A DNA stretch of 64,000 nucleotides from positions 23,861 to 87,860 of the forward strand of contig JAURCJ010000008.1 of NCBI GenBank assembly GCA_030828505.1, given 5' to 3'. Below are positions 28,731 through 38,388 of the stretch, piece after piece. The stretch is from Alphaproteobacteria bacterium. GTDB lineage: Bacteria; Pseudomonadota; Alphaproteobacteria; TMED109. A program made the translations under genes and the position numbers. The first letter of the stretch is position 1; every line of letters starts with the position of its first letter. The notes beneath the pieces are model-generated. The model saw only the letters and a program-made list of their open reading frames with translations, ran no database searches and was not told where the DNA came from.

Positions 28731-29189
28731 TTAATTTGAAGGATATAATACTCCCAAAGTCTCAGCAACACATGCTGGCTTTTCTTCACCTTCAATCTCT
28801 ATAGTAAGCTCGTTTTTGATCTTAAACCCTGATTTAGAAGGAGTAACTTCTAATAGTTTAAAAGATCCTCTTAAATTAGAACCAGCTTTTACAGGAGATA
28901 AGAATCTTACTTTATCTAAACCATAATTAACTGAGTGGGCTATATTCTTCACTTCATAAGTGTTGTAACTCATCCATGGAGCAAGAGATAAAGTTAAAAA
29001 ACCATGAGCTATAGTAGATCCAAATGGACCTTTTTTAGATTTCTCTTCATCCAAATGAATCCATTGGTAATCTTCTGTAGCATTGGCAAACTCATTTATT
29101 CTTTTTTGCGATACATTCACCCAGGGGCTTTTACCAGTAATTTTTCCAACATATTTTTGCAGTTCTTCTATAGATTCTAAAACTATCAT
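28731..29189 (-). CDS. MaoC-family (R)-specific enoyl-CoA hydratase-like protein
   Basis: A 152-residue hot-dog-fold protein with the hydratase-2 motif: the catalytic Asp and His appear in DYQWIHLDEEKSKKGPFG followed by STIAHGFLTLSL. Such proteins hydrate enoyl-CoAs to R-3-hydroxyacyl-CoAs. It is separate from the beta-oxidation block at 29663-33541, which is encoded nearby on the same strand beyond msrB. Substrate unknown. Confidence 0.85.
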   Translation of the reverse strand: MIVLESIEELQKYVGKITGKSPWVNVSQKRINEFANATEDYQWIHLDEEKSKKGPFGSTIAHGFLTLSLAPWMSYNTYEVKNIAHSVNYGLDKVRFLSPVKAGSNLRGSFKLLEVTPSKSGFKIKNELTIEIEGEEKPACVAETLGVLYPSN

Positions 29190-29285
29190 CTCAATCTCCA
29201 GATATTGAATTTTTTTTTTGTTATATTATATCAATATTTACAAACATAACTAATATGTTTTATAAAATAAACTATAGGAAATAAA

Positions 29286-29660
29286 ATGACTACGATAAAA
29301 AATAATAAACTTACTAAAGAACAGTATGCTGTAGCTAAAGAAGGAGCAACAGAACCTCCGTTTAGTGGAATATATAATGATGAAAAAAGAATAGGAGTTT
29401 ATTTGTGTGTGTCATGTGATCAAAAATTATTTGATTCAAAGACAAAATATGATAGTGGTTCGGGTTGGCCTGCTTTTTATGCGCCATTTAAAGAAGAAAA
29501 TATAATTAATGTTCAGGATACATCACATGGAATGATAAGAACAGAGGTAAAATGTAGTAAATGTGAATCGCATCTGGGGCATGTGTTTCCCGATGGGCCA
29601 GAGCCCACAGGGTTAAGATATTGTATAAATTCTATAGTTATGAATTTTATAGAGGAATAA
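29286..29660 (+). CDS. msrB: Peptide-methionine (R)-S-oxide reductase
   Basis: Repairs R-methionine sulfoxide in proteins. The 124-residue product has two zinc CxxC motifs (CVSCDQ and CSKCES), the substrate region YDSGSGWPAFY, and the catalytic Cys in GLRYCINSIVM. It is a lone plus-strand gene between minus-strand neighbours, and its stop is 2 bases from the convergent FadJ-like gene. Confidence 0.96.
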   Translation: MTTIKNNKLTKEQYAVAKEGATEPPFSGIYNDEKRIGVYLCVSCDQKLFDSKTKYDSGSGWPAFYAPFKEENIINVQDTSHGMIRTEVKCSKCESHLGHVFPDGPEPTGLRYCINSIVMNFIEE

Positions 29661-29662
29661 TA

Positions 29663-31174
29663 CTAAGTGGATTTAAGTATTTTTATAATATCTTGATTAA
29701 TAACAAACCGTGAGCCAAACGATTTTGAATATTCATTGCTTTTTTTACAGAAATATTCAATGCCATATTTCCTTACCCAATTAAATGGGCCGCCAGTCCA
29801 AAACGGAAAACCAATTTCTTTTATGAGCATATAGTCACATACTTCAGCATTTTGAATAGCTGAGTATTTAGTATAATTAAAGAATATATTATTTATAGAA
29901 CTATAAAGTAATCTTGTTTCAACCTCTTCAACTGAGGGTTGTATTTTTGATTCTGGGATGAGTTCAGTTAAGCTAGGCCATATATTACATTTTATTCCTT
30001 CATTGTAATCATAAAAACCTTTATTCTTTGATAGTCCGTTTCTATTAATTTTTTGCATTGATCTTATCAATGAGGCGACTGCTGCATCAGTAGAATCTAA
30101 TTGATTTATTACACATTGGATTTCAAGACTGTCAGCGATTTCTAAAGGACCAGCCTTAAAATCTAATCTTTTTCCTGCATTTTCAATTAAAGCTGCTGAA
30201 ACTCCATTAATTAAAAGTCTCACACCTTCGGCTGCATAGTTTTCTTCAAAGGATTTTTTAAACTCTGAAATTATATCTTCTCGTATTTTTTCTTTTTTAT
30301 TAAATAAGATTGCTGTTTCAATCATAGATCTTGTTTCTATATTCTGGATCAGCCAAGTAAAATGTCTTGCTTCTATTTTTAAACCAGAATTTATATCAGT
30401 GTTTAAGCCTTCATAAATAGAACTCATTAATATTTTAACCGCAGGATAGTGATTAACTGTATTTGCATGTAAAGATGCAATTTTTGATATAAAATACCCT
30501 AAGTTTTCAGAGGAAAATGGATTAAGTTTAGTGTTTTTAAATTTATTATCATCCCAATTTTGCAGTGAAACTGGATTTTGAATAATATGCTTTTTTGCTT
30601 TATCAATTAGTTGACTTTCATCCACAATTTCATCAATTAGGTTTATTTCTAACGCTTCCTCTGCTGATAAAATTTTATCACTTAAAAATAAGTTTATACT
30701 TTCATTAATACCTATTAGTCTTGGTAATCTTTGGGTGCCTCCAATAAAAGGAGTAAAGGAATACTTCATATTTTTAAAATAAAAATTAGTATTTGAGTCT
30801 TTACTAGCAATTTTATAATGACTATGTAAAATAATTTCTAAACCACCTAGTTTTATTTCACCTTTGATAATACTTACTATAGGTATTCCAATTGTTTCTA
30901 ACTTTCTTAATGACTTGCTCAATTTGGTAATAGTATCAAAGATAGACTTAGAGTTTTTTAATGATAGAAGAAAATCTAGATCATAATCATAGTTATAGTG
31001 ATTTTGATCGGAAGAAATTATTATACCTTTTATATTCTTATTATTATATATGAAATCTATAGTCTCTATAAAGTCGTTTATAAATACTTCATTAATAAGT
31101 GTGTTTTTAGACTGAAGTGAGAGATTAGCTATATTGTCTTCGTCAAAAAAGAGCTTTATATTTTTTAGATTCAT
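29663..31174 (-). CDS. Degenerate FadJ-like protein lacking the NAD-binding domain
   Basis: A 503-residue relative of the FadJ/FadB alpha subunit (normally about 700). Residues 1-200 are crotonase-like (KLGGLEIILHSHYKIAS, GGTQRLPRLIG), then a linker. The protein then jumps straight from ETRSMIETAILFNKKEK to the C-terminal 3HCDH repeats (ENYAAEGVRLLINGVSAALIEN; GFPFWTGGPFNWVRKYG). The whole Rossmann domain with the His-Glu dyad is missing. In the crotonase part the second catalytic Glu aligns with Asn (FKNMKYSF for the usual PEVKLGL) and the first oxyanion loop is not recognisable. The ORF is intact and overlaps the thiolase by one base, so it is probably expressed. A catalytic role is doubtful; a structural partner of the thiolase is possible. 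Confidence 0.8.
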   Translation of the reverse strand: MNLKNIKLFFDEDNIANLSLQSKNTLINEVFINDFIETIDFIYNNKNIKGIIISSDQNHYNYDYDLDFLLSLKNSKSIFDTITKLSKSLRKLETIGIPIVSIIKGEIKLGGLEIILHSHYKIASKDSNTNFYFKNMKYSFTPFIGGTQRLPRLIGINESINLFLSDKILSAEEALEINLIDEIVDESQLIDKAKKHIIQNPVSLQNWDDNKFKNTKLNPFSSENLGYFISKIASLHANTVNHYPAVKILMSSIYEGLNTDINSGLKIEARHFTWLIQNIETRSMIETAILFNKKEKIREDIISEFKKSFEENYAAEGVRLLINGVSAALIENAGKRLDFKAGPLEIADSLEIQCVINQLDSTDAAVASLIRSMQKINRNGLSKNKGFYDYNEGIKCNIWPSLTELIPESKIQPSVEEVETRLLYSSINNIFFNYTKYSAIQNAEVCDYMLIKEIGFPFWTGGPFNWVRKYGIEYFCKKSNEYSKSFGSRFVINQDIIKILKST

Positions 31175-32379
31175 TAAACTCTTTCAATTATAGTGGCTGT
31201 ACCCATACCGGCTCCGACGCATAAAGTTATTAGCCCAGTCGATAAATTTCTTCTTTCTAATTCGTCTAATACTGTTCCTAATATTATTGCTCCTGTTGCA
31301 CCTAGTGGGTGCCCTAAAGCAATTGCTCCTCCATTAACATTAACCTTTGAATGATCAACATTTAATGCTTCCATGAAACGTAATACAACGGCAGCAAAAG
31401 CTTCATTCATTTCAAATAAATCAATATCTGAGGCATTCATATTTGCTTTTTTCAGAGCTTTCTCTGCAGAATCGGCTGGACCTGTTAGCATAATAGTGGG
31501 TTCAGAACCGATCGATGCAAAAGATCTAATTTTAGCTCTAGGCTTTAAATTATACTTGTCTGCCATTTCTTTATTTCCTATTAAAACTCCTGCAGCTCCA
31601 TCAACTATTCCTGAAGAATTACCAGCATGATGCACATGTTTAATAGCTTCTATTTCTGGATATTTTAAAATAGCAACATCATCGAAACCATATTTTCCCA
31701 TTTTCTCAAATGATGGTTCTAGTGCTCCTAGTGATTGCATAGTGGTGTTAGGTCTCATATATTCATCAACTTCTAGAATAGGCAAGTCGTTTTGATCTTT
31801 AACTGGAATAATTGAATTTTTAAATTTATTATTTTTCCATGCTTCAGATGCTCTTTTTTGAGAGCTAACAGCATAACTATCAACATCATTTCTAGAATAA
31901 TTATATTTTGTAGCTAATAAATCAGCAGATATTCCTTGTGGAACAAAATAAGAATTATAAGCTACAGTTGGATCTGCCATCCATGCTCCTCCTGAACTTC
32001 CCAAAGGCACTCTTGACATTGATTCAACGCCACCTCCAACTGATAGACTGGCTTGACCTGACATGACTTGGGCAGCAGCAATATTAACAGCCTCCAATCC
32101 TGAAGCACAAAAACGATCTACTTGAACTCCACTTACAGTTTGATGCCATTCTGCTTCTAATACAGCAGTTCTTGCTATATCTGCTCCTTGTTCCCCTATA
32201 GGATGAACACAACCCAAAACAACATCATCTACATCTTCTGTATTTAAATTATTTCTGCTTTCTATAGATTTAAGAACTTTTGCAGCTAATTGCACAGGTG
32301 CTACTTCATTTAATGAACCACTTTTTTTTCCTTTTCCTCGTGGTGTTCTAACTGTATCAAATATTAGAGCTTCATTCAT
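31174..32379 (-). CDS. Acetyl-CoA C-acyltransferase (thiolase)
   Basis: Cleaves 3-ketoacyl-CoA or condenses acetyl-CoA. The 401-residue product has the acylated Cys91 in VDRFCASGLEAVNIA, the active-site His in GGAIALGHPLGATGA and the second Cys in LCVGAGMGTATIIERV, so the triad is complete. It sits between the acyl-CoA dehydrogenase and the degenerate FadJ-like gene in a three-gene operon. Confidence 0.95.
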   Translation of the reverse strand: MNEALIFDTVRTPRGKGKKSGSLNEVAPVQLAAKVLKSIESRNNLNTEDVDDVVLGCVHPIGEQGADIARTAVLEAEWHQTVSGVQVDRFCASGLEAVNIAAAQVMSGQASLSVGGGVESMSRVPLGSSGGAWMADPTVAYNSYFVPQGISADLLATKYNYSRNDVDSYAVSSQKRASEAWKNNKFKNSIIPVKDQNDLPILEVDEYMRPNTTMQSLGALEPSFEKMGKYGFDDVAILKYPEIEAIKHVHHAGNSSGIVDGAAGVLIGNKEMADKYNLKPRAKIRSFASIGSEPTIMLTGPADSAEKALKKANMNASDIDLFEMNEAFAAVVLRFMEALNVDHSKVNVNGGAIALGHPLGATGAIILGTVLDELERRNLSTGLITLCVGAGMGTATIIERV

Positions 32380-32395
32380 TTTTCATCCTTCTTTT

Positions 32396-33541
32396 TTATT
32401 TCGTTAAGGTTCGACTAATAATTTCTTTCATGATTTCATTGGTTCCACCATATATTCTTTGAACTCGCGCATCTTCCCACGATCTTGCAATTGGATATTC
32501 TCTCATATAACCATAGCCACCATGAAGTTGTACACATTCATCTACTAATTTGCATTGTAATTCTGTTGTCCATAATTTTGCCATAGCACCTTCAACGGCG
32601 TCAAAATCATTATTTAAATGTTTATTAATACATTCATCAACATATATTTGGGCTACAGATAATTCTGTTTTTAGTTCTGCGAGTTTAAATTTTGTATTTT
32701 GAAATTCTGATATTTTTCTTCCAAAAGCATTTCTCTCATTTACATATTCAATAGTCCAATCTAATGCTGCTTCTGATGCTGCAACAGCCGCAACTGCAAT
32801 AGCCAGACGTTCTTGAGGTAATTGTTCCATTAGATTATAAAACCCTTTACCTTGTGAACCTATAAGATTAGAAACAGGAAGTTTGACATTATCAAAAAAT
32901 AATTCAGATGTATCTTGAGCCTTCAAACCTACTTTATCTAAGTTTCTTCCTCTTTTAAAACCTTCTCTATCTCCTTCGCACATAATTAATGAAGTGCCTT
33001 TGGCACCAGAGTTCGGATCGGTTTTAGCAACAACAATTATTAAATCTGCATTTTGGCCATTTGTTATAAAAGTTTTTTGCCCATTTAATATAATATCATC
33101 GTTTATTATTTTTGCATTAGTTTTGACCGATTGTAAATCACTTCCAGTTCCTGGCTCTGTCATAGCTATCGCTCCCACAAGTCTTCCTTCACACATTCCA
33201 GGTAACCAACTATTTTTTTGACTTTCTGTTCCATAATGTAATATGTACGGAGTAACTATATCTGAATGAACAGAAATTCCAGGGCCTGTAGCTCCTACTT
33301 TCATAAATTCTTCTACTATTATTACATTATATCTAAAGTCAGCACCTGAACCTCCATATTCTTCTGGTACGTTTGGACATAATATTCCAGCTGCACCTGC
33401 TTCTAGCCAAAAGTCTCTTGAGACAACACCTTTCTTTTCCCATTCATTATGGAATGGTACTACGTGTTTCTTAACAAAACGTTTAACACTTTCTCTAAAG
33501 ATATCATGAGATTCATCAAATATTTTTCTTTTACTTTGCAT
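32396..33541 (-). CDS. Acyl-CoA dehydrogenase
   Basis: Flavoenzyme that oxidises acyl-CoA to enoyl-CoA. I start at the ATG at 33541 (MQSKRKIFDESHDIF), preceded by AAAGG; an upstream ATG at 33565 lacks a site. The 381-residue product has AMTEPGTGSDLQSVKTNA, LHGGYGYMREYPIARSWEDARVQRI (split here only by motif) and the catalytic Glu in YGGTNEIMKEII. First gene of the beta-oxidation block. Chain-length specificity cannot be read. Confidence 0.94.
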   Translation of the reverse strand: MQSKRKIFDESHDIFRESVKRFVKKHVVPFHNEWEKKGVVSRDFWLEAGAAGILCPNVPEEYGGSGADFRYNVIIVEEFMKVGATGPGISVHSDIVTPYILHYGTESQKNSWLPGMCEGRLVGAIAMTEPGTGSDLQSVKTNAKIINDDIILNGQKTFITNGQNADLIIVVAKTDPNSGAKGTSLIMCEGDREGFKRGRNLDKVGLKAQDTSELFFDNVKLPVSNLIGSQGKGFYNLMEQLPQERLAIAVAAVAASEAALDWTIEYVNERNAFGRKISEFQNTKFKLAELKTELSVAQIYVDECINKHLNNDFDAVEGAMAKLWTTELQCKLVDECVQLHGGYGYMREYPIARSWEDARVQRIYGGTNEIMKEIISRTLTK

Positions 33542-33597
33542 TTTTATAAAACCTTTAATTTTCAAATTATTTTAGATGATTGTTTAGATTAAAACAA

Positions 33598-36180
33598 TTA
33601 TGATTTAATAATATTATCTATAATTTCAAATGTATTAGTGGATAAATTTTCCTTTTTTCTTATTCTCAGAAGTTGCTCTTTAATAGTTTTTCTTCTATTT
33701 CGATCTAATTTTTTCCAACTACTAAATGAAGTTGCAAGCCCAGATGCAGAACTTGGATTAATAGTATCAATATGTATGATTTGATCTGCAATAAATTTAT
33801 ATCCACTTCCTGAGATATGATGAAAATTTATAGAATTATTTTTTGCAAATGTAGTTAAAACTGCACGAACTTTATTTGCACTTTTATAATCAAAAATAGG
33901 AAGTTTTATTAATTTTTTAACAATATTTAAATTATTTTTAATTTTTGCAGATGCTTGGATTTGCAACCATTTTTCTATCATTGTTGGCTGATCTTTATAT
34001 TTTTGATAGAAATCTGATATGAGTTTATCTTTTTGTTTTCCTTTTATATTAATAATACATGTTAAACTAAATAATTGAATAGTCATATTATCTGAAGAAT
34101 TATATGCTTTAAAAGCTATTTGTTCTGCATTTTTTCCTTTATCTGCAGTTAGGTATTCTAGACAAACATTATGTAAAGATCTCCATTCTCTTGATGTCGA
34201 ATTATTTTTATAAGATTTTTCTAGAATTAAATTTAACTGTTGATTTAAAGCTGAACTTATATTTTTTAAGATACTTATTCTAGCTTTATGGATATTTTCT
34301 GGGTCATATGTATTAGTATGTTCTGCAATTTCATTTTCAGATGGTACAGATAATAATTCTGATGTAAAGGAAGGGTCTTTGTATGAGTTTTTTAAGATAT
34401 TCTTAATTATTTCCATAAAGGATTTACTAATTGTAACATTATTTTTTGATTTTGATTGCTTTAGGCATAAATTTAAAAAATATTTATTTAATGTGTCCCA
34501 TTTTGTAAAAGGATCATTGTCATACATCATTAATAAATTAAGCTTATTTATATTTTGCTTAAGGTTTATTTTTACAGGCGATGTGAACCCTCTGTTAATA
34601 GATATTGCAGGGAGGGATGTTATATTTTCAAATAAAAATTTCTGAGAGTTACGTTTTATAATTAGTAATAATTCTTTTTGATTCTTATTTTTACTTAAAT
34701 TAAAAAATTCACCATTATTTCCTAATAGCGATAATTTTAATGGAATTAGCATAGGCTTTTTATTTTTTTGTTTAGGTGTATTTGGAATAATTTGCTTGAT
34801 TTTTAATTCTAAGGTTTTTGCTTTTTTATTATAATATGGTTCTATTTCTATCTCAGGGGTACCGGCTTGTGAGTACCATAAATAAAATTGCTTCAAATTT
34901 ATATTATTTACTTTTTCCATAGAAGAAATAAAATTTTCGCAGGTGGCTGCCATTCCATCATATTTTTTAATATAATATTTAAAGCCTTTTAAAAAGCCTT
35001 TTTCTGATAAAATACTTTCGAGCATTCTAATTAATTCTGCTCCTTTATTATATACTGTAGATGTATAAAAATTATTTATTTCTGCATAAGATTTTGGTCG
35101 GACTGAGTGGGCTAATGGACCAGCATCTTCAGCAAATTGTACAGTGCGAAGTAGCCTTACATCCTTTATTCTTTTTACCGCTCTTGAACCCATATCAGAC
35201 GAAAATTCTTGGTCTCTGTAAACTGTCAGCCCTTCTTTAAGACTTAACTGAAACCAATCTCTGCAAGTTATTCTGTTACCTGTCCAATTATGAAAATATT
35301 CATGAGCAACAATAGTTTCTATAAAGTCATACTCATTATCAGTGGATGTTTTACTATCAGAAATCAAATATTTTGAATTAAAAATATTTAAACTTTTATT
35401 TTCCATTGCACCCATATTAAAATTATTAATTGCGGCAATATTAAAAATACTTAAATCATATTCAAGGTTATATTTTTGCTCATCCCATTTCATTGCTTCT
35501 ACTAAGCTATCCATAGCAAATTTGACTTTATTTTTATCTTCTTTTCTTATCCAAATATTTAAGTCTACGTGTTTATTTGATTTAGTTAGAAATTTACGAC
35601 TGTTTTTTGCTAATTTTCCAGCTACTAAAGCAAAAAGATAACAAGGTTTAGGAAAAGGATCATGCCATACTACTTCTAGGTTATTTTTAATTATTTTTTT
35701 TGATGTAAGGTTTCCATTTGATAACATAACAGGAAATTTTTTCTTATCACCTATAATTTTAACGGTATAAACTGATAAAATATCAGGTCTATCTGGAAAA
35801 TAAGTAATTCTTCTAAATCCTTGTGCTTCACATTGCGTTACAAATATATCGTCTGAAACATATAAGCCTTCTAGCCTAGAATTTAGAATAGGACTTATAT
35901 TAGTAGTTATTTCAATTGTAGATATTTTGGGTGGTGAAAATATAGTAATTTGTTTTTTATTTTGTTTATATTCTCTAGAATTAAGTTTTTTATTATTTAA
36001 AAAAATAGATATCAATCCAACTTCAACGCCATCTAAAATTATATCGCCTGACGTATTTATAAATCTCATTGTATTCGTTACAGTAGTATTTCTAGAATTT
36101 AAAATAAATTCTAAATTTACATCTTGTAGAACAAAATTAGCTGCCTTATAATCACTTTGTTTTGTTATTTTTGAATTCAT
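33598..36180 (-). CDS. pepN: Aminopeptidase N (M1 family)
   Basis: Zinc aminopeptidase of broad specificity, cytoplasmic. The 860-residue product has GAMEN (257-261), the zinc motif HEYFHNWTGN (His293, His297) with the third ligand Glu316 in LKEGLTV, and the long helical C-terminal domain ending in RRKTIKEQLLRIRKKENLS. Close in length to E. coli PepN. The C-terminal half is unusually rich in Lys, Asn and Ile, in line with the AT-rich genome. Divergent from the HEAT-repeat gene. Confidence 0.96.
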   Translation of the reverse strand: MNSKITKQSDYKAANFVLQDVNLEFILNSRNTTVTNTMRFINTSGDIILDGVEVGLISIFLNNKKLNSREYKQNKKQITIFSPPKISTIEITTNISPILNSRLEGLYVSDDIFVTQCEAQGFRRITYFPDRPDILSVYTVKIIGDKKKFPVMLSNGNLTSKKIIKNNLEVVWHDPFPKPCYLFALVAGKLAKNSRKFLTKSNKHVDLNIWIRKEDKNKVKFAMDSLVEAMKWDEQKYNLEYDLSIFNIAAINNFNMGAMENKSLNIFNSKYLISDSKTSTDNEYDFIETIVAHEYFHNWTGNRITCRDWFQLSLKEGLTVYRDQEFSSDMGSRAVKRIKDVRLLRTVQFAEDAGPLAHSVRPKSYAEINNFYTSTVYNKGAELIRMLESILSEKGFLKGFKYYIKKYDGMAATCENFISSMEKVNNINLKQFYLWYSQAGTPEIEIEPYYNKKAKTLELKIKQIIPNTPKQKNKKPMLIPLKLSLLGNNGEFFNLSKNKNQKELLLIIKRNSQKFLFENITSLPAISINRGFTSPVKINLKQNINKLNLLMMYDNDPFTKWDTLNKYFLNLCLKQSKSKNNVTISKSFMEIIKNILKNSYKDPSFTSELLSVPSENEIAEHTNTYDPENIHKARISILKNISSALNQQLNLILEKSYKNNSTSREWRSLHNVCLEYLTADKGKNAEQIAFKAYNSSDNMTIQLFSLTCIINIKGKQKDKLISDFYQKYKDQPTMIEKWLQIQASAKIKNNLNIVKKLIKLPIFDYKSANKVRAVLTTFAKNNSINFHHISGSGYKFIADQIIHIDTINPSSASGLATSFSSWKKLDRNRRKTIKEQLLRIRKKENLSTNTFEIIDNIIKS

Positions 36181-36265
36181 ATGTTTTTATCTATAGTCTT
36201 TATAATGAATGTAAGTAGCATTCTAAGTTAAATAGTAAAAAAAATTTATAGCAGGTACCTATTTC

Positions 36266-37666
36266 ATGCAATTAAAATTATTTATAATTATTTTTATAAT
36301 AAGTATACCTAGAGTTTTATTGCATGCTGCAGATTATAACTATGTTAAAGAAAGAGCGTTAATTTTAAAAGATGGGTCGCAATTAGAGAAAGTTGAGGCT
36401 ATTCAAGAATTAGGTAGATTATCTTCTAATGCAAATTTTATAATTGATGATTTGATTTTTAGTTTGAGGAATGATGATTCTCATCAAGTAAGAATGGAAA
36501 TTATTAGAGCTCTAGAGAGAATAGGGGGGCAAGCAAATAAAACAGTTCCAGCTTTAATTGAAGCCTTAGGCAATGAAAATTGGGAAATACGATGGTCTGC
36601 AGCAGGGGCATTAACTTCGTTTGGAAAAAAATCAGCTATGGCAGTTCCAGAACTTGTAGGTTTATTAAGAGACCCTGAAGACTATGTTAGAAATGCAGCG
36701 TTATCTACTTTAGGTAAAATGGGTCCAATTTCAGTTGCAGCTATGATGGATGAAGTATCGAAGCCTCTTGATAATACTGAAGACCAATTATATATGAGAA
36801 TAATATGTATTAGGTCATTAGGGGCTTTAGGTGCAAAAGCTATGGTAGCAGTTCCTCTTTTAATACAGAATTCTAAGCATGAAGATATAAACGTAAGGTT
36901 AGAATCAGTTATTGCTCTTAGGAAAATTGGTGGTGATGATTCTATGCCAGGTGAAATTGGCTGGTTAGCAGAACCAGATGAAATGATATGGCCAAAAGTA
37001 GGTCCTGAAATGGAAGGCAACTTCCTTATGTTTGCTGAGGCAAAGCAGATGGTTATTTATGCCATAGTAGATACATTGCTAAAATCTATAGATGATCCAG
37101 ATCAGAGAGTTAGCTATGCGGCAATTAAAGGGATAGCTAACTTTGGAAAAAAAGCTTTGCCAGTAAAAGATAAATTAGTTGATTATATGAATAGAGGGTC
37201 ACCTATAATTAGAAGGGTCGCAATCGACACTTTGTCTAATATGGGTGATGAGGCAGATGATGTAATTCCTGATTTAGTTACAGCTTTGTCTGACTTTGAT
37301 GTAAATGTTCAGTGGGCAGCAATTCAAGCATTAAGAAAAAAAGGTAATAAATCTATTCCAGAATTAATATATATGCTCGAGTATGACGATGATATGTTAA
37401 CACCTAATATATTAAAGACATTTGCAGAAATTGGGAACGAAGCAAAAGATGCTATAAATAATTTACTTATCATGTTGCAACATGAAAATGCACAATATCG
37501 TGCCTTAGCTGCAGAAGCACTTGGTGAAATAGGAGAACCATCAGATCTGATTATTAATTCATTAGAATCTTTAAAAGATGATAAAGATAGAAATGTCGTA
37601 AAAACTGTTCAATGGTCACTCAATCAATTACAAATAATCAAAAGCAGGAGTAATAATGAAAATTAA
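36266..37666 (+). CDS. Secreted HEAT-repeat protein
   Basis: A 466-residue protein with a signal peptide (about 1-20, ending LLHAADY) followed by at least eight HEAT/PBS-lyase-type repeats. Examples are VPALIEALGNENWEIRWSAA, VPELVGLLRDPEDYVRNAAL, IPDLVTALSDFDVNVQWAAI and NLLIMLQHENAQYRALAAEA. HEAT solenoids are protein-binding scaffolds; no catalytic motif is visible. It overlaps the DUF1194 gene by 11 bases and lies next to the xoxGJF genes, so a periplasmic assembly role is possible, but this is inference. Confidence 0.85.
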   Translation: MQLKLFIIIFIISIPRVLLHAADYNYVKERALILKDGSQLEKVEAIQELGRLSSNANFIIDDLIFSLRNDDSHQVRMEIIRALERIGGQANKTVPALIEALGNENWEIRWSAAGALTSFGKKSAMAVPELVGLLRDPEDYVRNAALSTLGKMGPISVAAMMDEVSKPLDNTEDQLYMRIICIRSLGALGAKAMVAVPLLIQNSKHEDINVRLESVIALRKIGGDDSMPGEIGWLAEPDEMIWPKVGPEMEGNFLMFAEAKQMVIYAIVDTLLKSIDDPDQRVSYAAIKGIANFGKKALPVKDKLVDYMNRGSPIIRRVAIDTLSNMGDEADDVIPDLVTALSDFDVNVQWAAIQALRKKGNKSIPELIYMLEYDDDMLTPNILKTFAEIGNEAKDAINNLLIMLQHENAQYRALAAEALGEIGEPSDLIINSLESLKDDKDRNVVKTVQWSLNQLQIIKSRSNNEN

Positions 37667-38345
37667 TTTAAATTATATTATCTTGTTAATATTAACTTTT
37701 TTTTATTGTAAAACCAGTTTATCAGAAAATATTTATGTCGATTTAGAACTTGTATTAGCAGTTGATGTGTCTTCTAGTGTGGATGAAGAAGAATATCAAT
37801 TGCAAATAAGAGGAGTAGGAGCAGCTTTTAGACATCCTGATGTAATTGCTGCTATTGAGTCCACTGGAGGAAATGGCATTGCCGTTGCAATGGTTCAGTG
37901 GTCAGATAATGAAGAACAGGTTTTAGTAGGCGGATGGCATATTATTAAGGATGCTGCGGATGCTGCTGAATATGCCAGAATAATAAGGAAGTCTCCTCGG
38001 ATTATTGCCGGAGGACAAACTTCAATAGCAGGAGCTTTAAGTTTTTCAATTAAAGAAATAAAAAATAATAATATTGATAGTGGTAGAAAAGTAATAGACT
38101 TGTCAGGAGATGGTAGAGCTAATAATGGAATTCACCCTATGAATATAAGAGATATAGCCATTGAGGAAAATATAACTGTTAATGGATTAGTTATAATAAA
38201 TGAAGAGCCTTTCTTAGATGGTTATTTTGAGAGGGGAGTCATAGGAGGTAGAGGTGCTTTTATGATGATTGCAGAAGATTATAGAGATTACGCTGCAATG
38301 ATTTTACAAAAATTATTAAGAGAAATAGGTATGCCAGTAAGTTAA
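37656..38345 (+). CDS. DUF1194 protein, von Willebrand factor A-like, exported
   Basis: A 229-residue protein with a signal peptide (about 1-23) and a von Willebrand A-like fold. The metal-ion-dependent adhesion site DVSSSV (Asp37, Ser39, Ser41), the Thr in AGGQTSIAGAL and the Asp in DLSGDGRANNG are all present. DUF1194 proteins are of unknown function. The mxa methanol dehydrogenase clusters also encode VWA proteins (MxaC, MxaL), which are linked to metal insertion. Being 44 bases from the XoxG-like gene end makes a similar role here worth testing. Confidence 0.85.
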   Translation: MKINLNYIILLILTFFYCKTSLSENIYVDLELVLAVDVSSSVDEEEYQLQIRGVGAAFRHPDVIAAIESTGGNGIAVAMVQWSDNEEQVLVGGWHIIKDAADAAEYARIIRKSPRIIAGGQTSIAGALSFSIKEIKNNNIDSGRKVIDLSGDGRANNGIHPMNIRDIAIEENITVNGLVIINEEPFLDGYFERGVIGGRGAFMMIAEDYRDYAAMILQKLLREIGMPVS

Positions 38346-38374
38346 TAAAGGACAACAATCAAGTTGCCCTTTAT
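38345..38374. terminator. Convergent hairpin between DUF1194 and cytochrome c genes
   Basis: ATAAAGG-A-CAAC (38345-38356) pairs with GTTG-C-CCTTTAT (38363-38374) around a 6-base loop with one A/C mismatch. It fills the 43-base convergent gap and could terminate transcripts from both sides, although the T-tracts are short. Confidence 0.5.
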
Positions 38375-38388
38375 AAATATTCAAATTG

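Noticed and set aside
33579..33598. ATTGTTT/AAACAAT hairpin between pepN and the acyl-CoA dehydrogenase gene
   Set aside because: Short AT-only stem with no T-tract on the transcribed strand; expected by chance in such AT-rich DNA.
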